Assembly: GCA_015179125.1 (NCBI GenBank)
Contig: WHVA01000218.1
Location: 62,001 to 126,000, forward strand
Source: Gautieria morchelliformis
Lineage: Eukaryota; Basidiomycota; Agaricomycetes; Gomphales; Gomphaceae
Direction of reading: 5' to 3'
Length of the DNA: 64,000 bases
Shown: positions 52,118-62,871 of the stretch, in pieces
How positions within the stretch are numbered: position 1 is the stretch's first letter
Layout: each line of letters begins with the position of its first letter
Position numbers and translations under genes: made by a program
Notes under the pieces: model-generated
What the model saw: only the letters and a program-made list of their open reading frames with translations
Told to the model about the DNA's origin: nothing
The model's database searches: none

Positions 52118-52586
52118 TGTAAGGGCAACCCTGGCTAGTCATGGAGATCACACTACCACACAACTGACAAGGGGAAATCCAAAGTATGTATAAATGAACA
52201 GAGCATACAAGAGAGGGGGTTCTCACCTGACAAGGGGAAATCCAAAGAGAAAAGTCTAAGGAGCCCCCAATGTCAGCGAGCCCGTATTATACTACGCTGC
52301 GCAACCAGGGACAACGCTTGGCACCCGCCATCAACCCTGCATCCACCTGACCCTTGATCGACCCTTGATGCCACCTATTATGCGAGTCGCTTGATTTCCG
52401 ACACTGTTCCGGGGCGGAAGTCGGAAATCGGAGTGGAACTGGCAAGGCGAACGGAACTGGTGGAAGTTCTCCCAGAAGCGGAATCGTTCCCGAAAGCGGA
52501 TGCGGAGATGGAATCGGAACCGGAAGCGGAGTCGGAACTGGGTGTGGTGTCGGAACTGGAAATGGAAAACAGGGTGTCCCCTGACA
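52118..52586 (-). repeat. Gypsy 3' LTR (minus copy), 469 bp
   Basis: Plus-strand ends are TGTAAGGGCAACC and GTCCCCTGACA. The pol stop at 52587 abuts it directly. Confidence 0.95.
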
Positions 52587-55500
52587 TCACCCCCCTCTAG
52601 CATGCTGCGTCCTCGAAGTGCGGGACACAAGGGATTGAAATGCCAGCGAGCGGATTCGGCGAGGGGCACCTGGATGTGTCCTGTAGAACTCCCGGAGTTT
52701 GTCAGGAGCGGAAACATCTTGCTCTGGGACCCACGAATTCTCCTCGTACCCATACCCTTCCCATTTCACGAGGAATTGGAGTCGTCCTCGCACAAACCGG
52801 CTGTCCAGGATCCGTTCTACCACGTAGTGCTCTTCCCCATCTACAATTTCTGGCGGAGGTGGCGGATGAGCCTTCCGATGTGGAATTGGGTCCTCAAGCA
52901 TAGGGAGTAACTTCACCACGTTGAAGACGGGGTGGAGGCGGGACATGGACATCGGAAGTCGGAGGCGGTATGCATTCCGTCCAACCCTCCGCATCACTGT
53001 GAAGGGCCCAAGGTAGCGGTGGGCAAGCTTCTGCGAAGGGCGTGTGGTGCGGATGTCGCTTGCATCTAGGTACACCTTGTCTCCAACTTGGTACTCCGGG
53101 GCAGGAACCCGGCGTCGGTTGTAGTACCTTGCCATGTCATCCTTGGCCTTCGCAAGGGCCGACTTGGCTTCCGAAAGGGTGGAGTCCATGCGGTCTCGGA
53201 ACTCATTGACCGTCTCGAGTCGGGAGTCAGCCTGGCGTGGTTCGAAGCCCATCCGCGGGTGTCATCCGGAGTCAAGCATGAAGGGAGTCTGTTGCGTGGC
53301 GGAATGGACATGGTTGTTGTATTGGAATTCCGCCAGCGGAAGTAACTCATCCCAGTCATCCTGCCTCTCATTGACAAAGAGGCGGAGATATTGCTCCAAC
53401 TCCTGATTGACCCGTTCCGTCTGTCCGTCGCCCTGCGGATGGTACGCTGTGGTGGTAGCCAGCTTTATGCCGAGCAGGCGGTAGAGCTCCCGAGTCAGTT
53501 CCGCGACAAACTGCGGACCTCGGTCGGAAACAACTTGCTTCGGGAGCCCATGCAACTTCCAGACATGTGCAAGGAACAGGCGGGCCGCTCCGAGGGCTGT
53601 GATCGTCGTGTGCGTCGGAATGAAGTGGGACACCTTGCTCACCGAATCCACGACGTTCATGATCGCGTCGTAGCCATGAGACTCTGGGAGTTCAACGATG
53701 AAGTCGACACTGATGGTGTCCCAGCGGGATTCGGGAATCGGGAGCGGAACAAGTTCTCCGACGGGCGGACGTCGTTGCGCTTTGGTTCGGAGACAAAGGT
53801 CACACGTCTTCACGTACTGTCCGATGTAGCGGGACATCTGAGGCCACCAGTAATTCCGAGCCACTAACTCCAGCGTCTTCCACCTGCCAGCATGCCCAGC
53901 GACCCGTGTGTCATGGTGCTGGGACACGATGCGACGGCGGAGGTCCGCCCCACCCGGAACATAGACCTTGCCTCTGAAGTGGAGCAGTCCATCACGTTCC
54001 GACCATTCCGCTGCCCGTACAGACCGTGAGTGCCCCTTCCGGAGTTCCTCCACTGCCTTCACCACCGACTCCTCCTTCTCTCCATTCCGGTACTGCCTCC
54101 GGATATCCCGGAGCATTTCCGCTTCCGCCCCAACTGCAGTTACTCCTTCTAGGGCACGGATTGCAAAGAGACTTGGGCGGAGCAGTGTCATATCCGCGTT
54201 GTCTCCACTTCCGCTTCCGTGATCCGCGCGGCGGGATAGGGCATCGGGCTTGCCCATGGTGCGGCCGGGGCGGTGGTGGAGCATGAAGTCAAACCGGGAC
54301 AGGTGTAGGGACCACCGTGCTTGTCGTCGGTTCAGCTTCTTAGCCATGCGGAAATACTCGAGGTTCTTGTGGTCTGTCCAGATCTCAAAAGGGCATAGAG
54401 CACCCTCGAGGAAGTGTCGCCACTCCTCCAGCGCTCAGATGATTGCCAGCATCTCCTTGTCATGGATCTCATAGTTCCGCTCGACCGGACTAAGGCTCTT
54501 AGAGAAGAAGGCAATCGGATGCCACCCCCCACCATCTTCCGATGACTGCTGTGACAAGACCGCTCCGGTAGCTGCGTCGGAAGAATCCGCCTCGACTCGA
54601 TAAGGGCGAGAGTCGTCGGGAAAGATCAGGACCGGGGCGGAAGTGATCAGCTCCTTGAGTTTGTCAAAGGAAGTCTGTTCCGGCTCTCCCCACCGCCATC
54701 CAACCTCCTTCTTGGTGAGGTCGAAGAGGGCACGGGCGTGGCAGGAGAAGTCCTTGATGAACTGCCGGTAGAAATTGACAAACCCAATGAAGGACTGGAC
54801 CTCCTTCTTGTTTCGCGGCGTGGGCCAATCCGATACACCGGAAACTTTGACTGGGTCCATTTCCACCTTTCCTTCCGACACAATCACCCCAAGATACTCT
54901 ATCCGCGTCCGCTCAAATTCGCACTTTTCCGGCTTGAGACACAGGTTGTACTCCCGGAGCCGTTCCAGCACTCTCCGCACGACTTCCCGATGTTCGGACA
55001 TTGTTTTCGTGAAAATGAGGATGTCATCGAGGTAGACGCAGACAACCCCTTCTGCTATCATGTCACGGAAAATGTCATTCATCATCGTCTGGAATGTGGC
55101 GGGACTGTTGGTGAGGCCAAAGAACATGACCTGTGGCTCAAAGAGTCCTCGATTGGTGCGGAATGCGGCCTTCCACTCGTCTCCCTCCCGGATCCGGACA
55201 TTGTTGAAGCCCCAGCGGACATCCAGCTTAGTGAAGTACCTCGCCCCACGGAGTTGTGTGATCAGTTCGGAAATGAGTGGAATGGGGTACCGGTTCTTGA
55301 TCGTGATCGCATTCAAGGTCCGGTAGTCCTGCACAAGTCTGAGCGAGCCATCCTTCTTCTTGATGAAGAACACCGGAGATGCCATGGGTGACTTGGAGGG
55401 GCGGATCCTCCCTGTACGGAGGTTTTCCGCAAGGAACGCATCGAGCTCTACCTGCTCCTTGGGTGACAGCGGGTAGACCTTGCAGTTGGTGGGCTTTGAC

Positions 55501-56450
55501 CCAGGCTCCAACTCGATGGCGTGGTCCCACAGCTTCCGTGGAGGCAGGGTATCGAACGACTCCTTGGAAAAGACGTCCTCGAACTCTTGCAGGTACTCCG
55601 GAATTTCCGCCTCTACTCTATCATGCCTCTTGGAGGCTTCAGCAAGGCGTTGCGAAATATTTCCGGTGGCGCGGATGTGTTCCGCTTCCGGGCCGAGTCG
55701 GATGACGTCGGAATCGGAATCGGAATCGGAAGTGGGATCCGGTTCAAATTCCGCTTCCGAGTCTTCTTCTGCAAGCAGTGGATGGGGGCCAGAACGACAT
55801 GTCTGTATGAGCCGTTCAGTCTTCCGCTGCTCCTGGCGCTCCTTCCGCAGTTCCGACCTGCACATGTGACACTTGGCTGGACACCGACTCATCAGTACCT
55901 TCCGAGTCTGCCAATTGATCTCCGGGTTGTGCTCCTGAAGCCAGGTAAACCCGAGGATGATGTCCTGCTTCCCCAGGCTGGTGACTGCAAAGGAAGTGCG
56001 TTCTGAGTGTCCATCGTAGCGGAGAATTGTGTCTACTATCTCCATGATGGACCCTGCCTCATTGGGGCTTCCATCCACATTGAACACCGGGATTGCACGT
56101 TGCAACTTCCGCGTGGTCAGTCGGTTCCGTTCCACATAGTCCCGGTCCATAAACTGACCAGTGGCCCCGCAATCGACAAGGGCGGGTCCGTATTTGACTT
56201 CCGCCGTATCTGTCATCTGGATCTCCACCTTAATGACTAGTGACTTGGGGCCAGGGGTGGCAGCAACAACATAGCGCTTCGGAAGGCGTCTCTCCCAAGG
56301 GTGGATGCGGGATGGATGGGGTGTCAGATTTGGTTTTTGTGTGACTTTATCCGGTGGGTCTGTACAAAGTGAGGGGAGTGGGGGCTTTTCATTCTCTACT
56401 TCAAGACAGGCAAACCGGTTATGTACAGGCAGCAGGGGCACACATCTCAC
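52587..56450 (-). pseudogene. Gypsy Pol (minus copy), one frame broken only by two TGA codons
   Basis: The frame runs without a shift for 1288 codons, overlapping the end of gag in the -1 frame. Domains and motifs are those of the plus copy: protease ALVDCGATGQF, YLDD, RNase H, HHCC and DDE integrase, chromodomain ending SRTSRTQHARGG. TGA at 54435-54437 (RNase H, in LAII-stop-ALEEW) and TGA at 53262-53264 (after integrase, DSG-stop-HPR) correspond to CGA in the plus copy. Confidence 0.92.
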
Positions 56451-57622
56451 CCGCTGCGTGTCACAAAATCCGATGCATCTTCCACTTCCGGTAGACCATG
56501 TTCCGCATTTTCGGAAAGCTCTTCCGCAGTGGGCACTCCGTTTATGTCTGCAAGCGCGAGGAACTGCGGAAGGATCTCGAGTTTCTCCTCTGTGGTCATA
56601 AGCCGGATATCAAAGGCTTGGGGGCACTCGCGAGCATAGTGGCCTGGTTGTCGGCAGCGGAAGCAGGTGATAGTTCCGTGGCCTTTTCCGCGCATGCGGT
56701 CAACATCCATCGGGGCAGGGCCACTCTTCGAGGGAGGAGGGCTATGGTTCCTAATAGGAGCAGGCGGAGCAAGCATCGGAAATAATTTCCGTGTGGGAAT
56801 GAATGCGCTTCCGGGTTTTGGCACAGGTTGAGTAGGACGAGCGGAACTGCGTGTCGTGTTCCGACTCGTCTCCACGAAGGCCTCATTTGCCTCCCTGTTC
56901 CGAGAAACCTTCTGCGCAGCTTGGTACCACCCTTCCGGGTCATCAAAATCCGGAGCTCCATCCCCAAGCAGCGCAACTTGGTTCTGGAGCGTCGGATCAA
57001 GTCCTCGTCGGAATTTGATGACGATCGTCTTGTCGTCGTCATATTCCGCAAGGTCGATGAGCTCCTGGAAGCGATCGATGTAGTCATCGACCGGATCTTT
57101 GGCCTGGTACCAGCTCGTCCCCTCGAGCTTTGTAAGGGCTGTGAGCTGCTCGTTTTTCGGGCAGAACTGGTCGGAAAATGTTTTCTCGAACGCGTCCCAG
57201 TCCCGGAAGTAGTTCCCCTTGCCCTTTGCTTCATGTCGGATCACCTTGTTTGCAAAACGGGCTGCGCGGTCCGATTTGAAAAAGGACAACGTCCAGTGAA
57301 TCCGAGCCTGGTCGTTCGGAAAGAGGTCTCCGACAATTGCGAAGTAGATGCTGCATGTGTTGAAGAATGCGCGTCCCTTCTCCCGATCTCCGTCAAAGTC
57401 CGCCGGAGTTGCGGGTTTGACCTTTGCTAACTTCGCGGACATCCTCTTTTCCGCTAGTTCCGCTTTTCCGAAATCCGGATCATCCAGCATTTCATTTCCA
57501 CCACCTTGTGGAATATCTAACTTAGCCAAAATCGCTTGTAAGGCTGTTTCAATCGCGTCGGTCTTCATCCGGTTCCGCGTCAATTCCTCCTCCATATTCC
57601 GAAGACGATCGTCCGGATCCAT
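56447..57622 (-). CDS. Gypsy Gag (minus copy), intact, about 391 residues
   Basis: The ATG at 57620-57622 (MDPDDRLRNMEEEL) leads to a complete gag with the same coiled coil, gag domain and CCHC knuckle as the plus-strand copy; only a few residues differ. The open frame continues upstream to the LTR without another ATG. Confidence 0.9.
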   Translation of the reverse strand: MDPDDRLRNMEEELTRNRMKTDAIETALQAILAKLDIPQGGGNEMLDDPDFGKAELAEKRMSAKLAKVKPATPADFDGDREKGRAFFNTCSIYFAIVGDLFPNDQARIHWTLSFFKSDRAARFANKVIRHEAKGKGNYFRDWDAFEKTFSDQFCPKNEQLTALTKLEGTSWYQAKDPVDDYIDRFQELIDLAEYDDDKTIVIKFRRGLDPTLQNQVALLGDGAPDFDDPEGWYQAAQKVSRNREANEAFVETSRNTTRSSARPTQPVPKPGSAFIPTRKLFPMLAPPAPIRNHSPPPSKSGPAPMDVDRMRGKGHGTITCFRCRQPGHYARECPQAFDIRLMTTEEKLEILPQFLALADINGVPTAEELSENAEHGLPEVEDASDFVTRSG

Positions 57623-57809
57623 GTTGGAAGGAGAAATATGGGACGGGATTTCCGGGGTTGGGAGCTCGACGTAAGAAGAGGGGCTGTCGTACGCTGTATG
57701 TGCGGAAGAGGTTGCGATCTCCGAGTCGCTGTCTCCGATTCCGAACGCACCTATGGCGAATGCAACGCACAGTACGACCGCCGGTCCTCTAGGGGAGAGA
57801 CTTTTCTGC

Positions 57810-58278
57810 TGTAAGGGCAACCCTGGCTAGTCGTGGAGATCACACTACCACACAACTGACAAGGGGAAATCCAAAGTATGTATAAATGAACAGAGCATAC
57901 AAGAGAGGGGGTTCTCACCTGACAAGGGGAAATCCAAAGAGAAAAGTCTAAGGACCCCCCAATGTCAGCGAGCCCGTATTATACTACGCTGCGCAACCAG
58001 GGACAACGCTTGGCACCCGCCATCAACCCTGCATCCCCCTGACCCTTGATCGACCCTTGATGCCACCTATTATGCGAGTCGCTTGATTTCCGACACTGTT
58101 CCGGGGCGGAAGTCGGAAATCGGAGTGGAACTGGCAAGGCGAACGGAACTGGTGGAAGTTCTCCCAGAAGCGGAATCGTTCCCGAAAGCGGATGCGGAGA
58201 TGGAATCGGAACCGGAAGCGGAGTCGGAACTGGGTGTGGTGTCGGAACTGGAAATGGAAAACAGGGTGTCCCCTGACA
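57810..58278 (-). repeat. Gypsy 5' LTR (minus copy), 469 bp
   Basis: It contains the predicted RNA 5' end at 57940-57949 (AGACTTTTCT on the minus strand), complementary to the primer site at 57798-57807 just inside the element. Confidence 0.95.
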
Positions 58279-58283
58279 GCCAG

Positions 58284-59819
58284 GCCATAGGTACCGAGGG
58301 GTACGGGCACCAAACGCCGCAGAGAATAGTAGACTGCGCAGGGGTACAGGGTGTTGTGGAGTGACCTGAGAAAGTCATCTGCAACACATATACTCAATCA
58401 GCTGCCACACAAGAGAGGCACAGAGACAGCGGCCCCATCTCCAAGCCTAGCATTTATGCTAGGCAGGGCAAATATAGTATCATTCTCTATTCTAGCTCCA
58501 TGACACGTCTCACTGGCTATTATCTCAGTATTATGTTGACAGGGGCTTTGTATACTAGGTATAGACCCTTGCTCCAAAGCCCAGAGAATCCTAACATCAT
58601 CCCCATCACCCCATGACATTATGACTATTAATTAGTCACTCCCTAGTTACAAACAGCCTTCCCGACCCATTTATCTAGTATCTTGAGTACTAGTACTTAC
58701 TACTAAAATAGTATAAATAGCTAGCACGAATGTATGAACAAAATTATCCAGAATCGATTTTTTCTGCCTCCTGAAATTGCTGTAATCTTGTTTGATAGTT
58801 ACAGAGCTCAGTTCTTAACAGTTTATTCTAAATCTTCGTTGAGAGTCTACTATCACTGTTTACTCTATACTACCTTAAAAGCGAACGCTTTTGATTTGAC
58901 TATCCCTTGGATCGACACTGTTCTTCTGACGACACGGTCACGTGACCCTCATTCATCAGCCCCGAAGAGCTTAGTCAGCACACAGAGGGGAGGCGAATAT
59001 AGTGGTTTCAACCACTAAGCAACAGATTTCATTTGATAAAAAGGCACTAATTAACATTTTAATCTAAAAAAAAACAGGCAAGGAAGATGTGTGTCTGATG
59101 TTCTGAACGACGGAATGAGTGGCAGGAGTAATACGACTCATGCTATCAATAAAATGGAAAAGTATCATAGTAGATAGGAAAGCAAATATGGGGGGGGGGG
59201 GGGAGGGGGCGGAGGGATTTAATGATCGAAACCGGACATATTGAACGTTCACTGTAATTCTCTGCTTACCCTCAGTACCAGTATGACTATTTCCTTCGTA
59301 GCTTGTACCCTCACCACTGGACGCCACCCGTACGGTGGCGTCTGGTGCGGGCTAGCTTGCCGAAACATTTGGCGCATAACGTCTACTGATACATCAACAA
59401 TTAGGAATGTGATACAGATTTTGGAGAGCATGTGTGAGCTCTGAGTTACTTTGACCGAATTCCACTGAACCCAAGGGGGCGGCTCATGGTAAGGTTACAG
59501 CGAGATGAACAACGTTACAGCCTGCAGTCGCGAAACGGTGAGCTATTCGGGTGTGGCCAACCATGGCGCACGGCACCCGACTCACGGTTTGGCGGATATT
59601 ATTGCAGTAGGACGGTATCAAGTCAGACACATCATAGCGACCCGACCGCCCGCTAGCTGCTCGAGCCGTCGAACCTCACTGTTGCAAAATAGAGTCGGCG
59701 GGTACCGTGACTCGCGTAGTACGTGGCCAGCCACACGACTGACACCCGAGTCGCTACCGCAACAATCGCGAGACAGCTAGCGTGTCTGGCCGGCTTGCGC
59801 TAGCACGTCCGAGCCCTGT
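58284..59819. other. No gene recognised; contains a 14-base G tract
   Basis: Only short, unsupported frames are present. An uninterrupted run of 14 G (59190-59203) followed by GGGGG could fold as a quadruplex. The last 300 bases are GC-rich and may belong to the region hit by the MITE at 59828. Confidence 0.4.
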
Positions 59820-59827
59820 CTCGGAGG

Positions 59828-60480
59828 TAGTGATGGGCAGGGCCCGGCTCGGCCCCAAAGCCCGGGCTTGGGCCCGGCCTGCTCGGGCTCGGGCTTCCCA
59901 AATCCTGAGCCAGGCCCTCACCAGCAGGCCCGGCTCGGCTCGGGCTAAGCCCGGCTTGGGCCGCGGCCTGTTGGTGGGGAACTAGACATGTGTTGCACCT
60001 CCAACAACAGCACCACCACCCGCCGCCGCCGCCGCTGGCACGGCCAAACAAGCATGCCCATCCCCCCCACCCCCCCTCCACGCACCTGCAGCCCCATACG
60101 CACGCGCACACGCAGCCGCATGTGCACGCCCACCCCCACGCAGACGCCCACACGCACCCGCACACCCACGCGGAGGAGCAAGGCCTGTACCGCGCTGCTC
60201 TCGCTGCAGGGTACAGGTGAAGGAAGGAGACGGCGGGGGTGGGGGCGGGATTTTCAAGGCGCTGGCGGGATGGTGGGGCGGAAGGAGGAGAAGCGCCGGG
60301 CGGCAGCGGTGCCGGCGGGCGCCTACGAGGCCGCGGCTTCAGGGCCCGGCTCGGGCTTGTTAAAACTCGAGCCAGGCCCGGAAGCCCGGCGGGTCAACGG
60401 CTTGGGCCTGGCCCGGCTCGGGCTTTCGGGGGCTCGGCTCGGGCTAAGCCGCGGCCTGGGCCGGGCCGTGCCCATCACTA
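59828..60480. mobile_element. Non-autonomous hAT-type element (MITE), 653 bp, 8-bp target duplication CTCGGAGG
   Basis: The ends TAGTGATGGGCAGGGCCCGG and TAGTGATGGGCACGGCCCGG (right end, reverse strand) match at 19 of 20 bases. Perfect 8-bp repeats CTCGGAGG flank it at 59820-59827 and 60481-60488. Ends of the form TAGTG..GGGC with 8-bp duplications are hallmarks of hAT transposons. Both sub-ends are packed with GGCTCGGGC motifs, likely transposase-binding repeats. The middle holds a CACGC-rich simple repeat (about 60080-60180). No transposase is encoded; the long overlapping frames are composition artefacts. Confidence 0.88.
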
Positions 60481-60726
60481 CTCGGAGGATCTACGCTTCG
60501 CGAGACAGCATTAGCGCTGCTGGAAGGAATGGTATAAATATTTCCTCTATCAAGCTAGGACCCCCCAAGCGCTTTCCGTAGTACTTCTTTCTCGTATATC
60601 TTCCGCGTCCATAAACCTTTACATAACCATTTACAAAAATGTTCCAACTTTGCCAAACCCTTGTCGCTTTGAAGCAGGTGGTTTCGTGGTGTTGCGAGGC
60701 ACGATGAAGTAAAGCTGCCCAGGGTT

Positions 60727-61756
60727 GAAGCACACATCGCCGAGCGGAACAGGCACTTGACGAGTGCTCCGTGGCTCGCGGTTGATCCCATGGTATGGCC
60801 TTGTCAGCTAACTGACGAGAGGCCGGTGGTTTGCAGGGCTCCCGGCGGTTCGGCATTGATCAGCAAGAGCTCGGTCTTGCTGCCCTGTTCCTCCTCCCCC
60901 ACCTCACCAGCCACACTGCCCCTATTCTTCGAGGGCAATTCCTAGACAGTTACGGTGCTCACAATGCCACCTTCTATTCCCAACATCGTCGTCCAGCCCG
61001 AGCACCGTCACACTGGCGTGATCCCCACCATCTCAGATTATGACGCTGAGAAGGCTGGTCGCCGCTCTGACAAGAAAAATGCACCAGCCTTCTGACTCAA
61101 ATGCTAACACGGTGGTTCGGGAGGATCCCAAGGCGTTGGGATTTTTGGCACCCCCTGGAGTTTTCCCTGTCTTGAAGAGGAAGAAGAGGGTTGATTCCTA
61201 GGAAGACCTGTACTTCAAGCGAAGCACGCATCGTCGAGCGGAAGGAGCATTTGACGAGTGCTCCACGGCTCGCGGTTGATCCCATGGTATGGTGGCCTTG
61301 TCAGCTCACTGACGAGAGGTCAGTAGTTAGCAGGACGCCGGGTGATTCGGCATTGATCGGCAAGAGCTCAGACCTACTACCTGTTCCTCCTCTCCCACCT
61401 CATCAGGCAAAGGGGGCGGCGGCATGGTGAGCACCCCAACGGTCGAGGAATTGTCCTCGGAATATTCTCAGAGGGCAATTCCTCGACCGTCACAGTGCTC
61501 ACCATGCCTCCCCCTTCTATTCCCAACATCGCCGTCCAGTCCGAGCACCATCACACTGACACGATCCCCATTCATCTCAGATTATGACGCTGAGGAGACT
61601 GTTCGCCGCTCTGACAAGAAAACTGGAAAGGTGCGTGAGCTTTCTGAATCAGATGCTAACACGCAGGTTCGGGAGGATCCCAAGACGTTGGGATTTTTGG
61701 CACCCCCTGGTGCTTTCCCTGTCTTGAAGAGGAAGAAGTTGAAGAGATTCCTAGGC
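60727..61756 (+). repeat. Tandem segmental duplication, two copies about 494 bp apart
   Basis: Copy 1 (about 60727-61202) and copy 2 (about 61221-61756) share TTGACGAGTGCTCC, GCGGTTGATCCCATGG, TTCGGGAGGATCCCAAG and TTTTTGGCACCCCCTGG in the same order. Copy 2 has extra sequence in the middle. Both can be read as pieces of one protein (LAVDPMVW, TDERPVV, VREDPKTLGFLAPPGAFPVL), so this may be a duplicated exon block of an unknown gene, but frames are broken. Confidence 0.7.
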
Positions 61757-62421
61757 AGGCATGTACTACACGAATGGTCACGGTACCCTCTTTGGATCTT
61801 GTTCCAGTTTCAACTGTATCTTGTCCTGTTCCATAGTTGATAGATAGATTACTGTAATTCCACAAGGCACGTACGGCAGTAAGTTAACAGACAATAAACG
61901 CAGCCAAGGACAAAGGTTACATTTTCAGGATAAGTTGTCGAATGCTAGCATGAGCATCTTTTATAGTTGTCTGTCAGTGTTGTATCGTGGCGGGCGTCCC
62001 AATAGTAAACAAGAAGCGGCGCTGTCCCAGTCAGCGTGGAAGTCGTAGTTCGAGGGAAGTAAGAAGGATGGTTATGACAGTTCCAAGCCGATATGGTATA
62101 ATTACCACTCACGGCACTACTGCATTAACTACTCTGCTGCGGTAAAGATAGTGACGGTAAGTGAGATATGTGAGATGACCTCGCATAGAGATATATCAGG
62201 CAAAGCTTCTTACGGGGGGTAGGTCTCACGGATACTAATGTTAATACACATGTGTGACCGAGTCATCGCGGCCGGGACAAGGATGTAACACTATACTAGT
62301 AGGAAGAGACATTTTCCTGGCTCCTTTGCAAAGAATGTAAGTCCTCAAGTAATTAAAAGCTCGGTGGCGCATGAAATTCCGATCGCGTTCCCTTCAAACT
62401 GACATCAGCAAATGTACCCGT

Positions 62422-62871
62422 CTACTGCAATTGGATCGGACTCACTTCAGCTATATCTTGAGGCAGCTTTCTCCATTGATCTAGAAGCTGTGGGACAACC
62501 ATGTCACAAACCTCCGACTCGGATGATCCAGATGATCCAAGCGGTGGGATGCAAATATACGAAGGGCATTTAGATACCGCTAATACCCCCGACTGCATGA
62601 CCATGAGACGGAGGTCCGGCGTGTTCTTCGGAGGTGTGTGATTCATGGACTCAAGAAACCTGGATCGAAGATCTCGAAACTGTACGCTGTGGGTACAGAG
62701 ACGCTTCACACCCCCATCAAAAAAGAATTTTCCCATACAATCACTGCGCAGCCTGTGGAATCTGACAAGACGAAGAAGATCTTCCGCACTCAAAGCTTTC
62801 AGCACTGGTTCCAAGGTCGGTTTGGAGTAGTAGATATCGAGAGCGCAGGAATGGCTAGAAGCCAAATTTGA
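62422..62871 (-). pseudogene. C-terminal fragment of a BTB-type protein (tentative)
   Basis: The minus frame ending at 62422 reads LEPVLKALSAEDLLRLVRFH, then CTHSVQFRDLRSRFLESMNH and a C-terminal LLDQWRKLPQDIAEVSPIQL. The layout of a helix with RLVRFHR, a Cys-led helix, and W..LP near the end resembles the C-terminal half of basidiomycete BTB proteins. Its 5' side runs into Gypsy sequence near 62870. The match is from pattern memory and weak. Confidence 0.35.

Larger units (their letters stand above)
52118..58278 (-). mobile_element. Full-length self-priming Gypsy chromovirus, 6161 bp, target duplication GCCAG, minus-strand copy
   Basis: The two 469-bp LTRs (52118-52586 and 57810-58278) differ at about three positions by eye. 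GCCAG repeats at 52113-52117 and 58279-58283 mark a clean insertion. Gag is intact, and pol has only two defects, both TGA codons. Relative to the plus-strand copy it lacks 12 bp in each LTR and about 17 codons near the end of the protease region. Confidence 0.95.

Noticed and set aside
59988-60581. Coding frames of 70-200 codons within the MITE
   Set aside because: Open on both strands in CACGC-rich DNA and bounded by transposon ends; no conserved motif.
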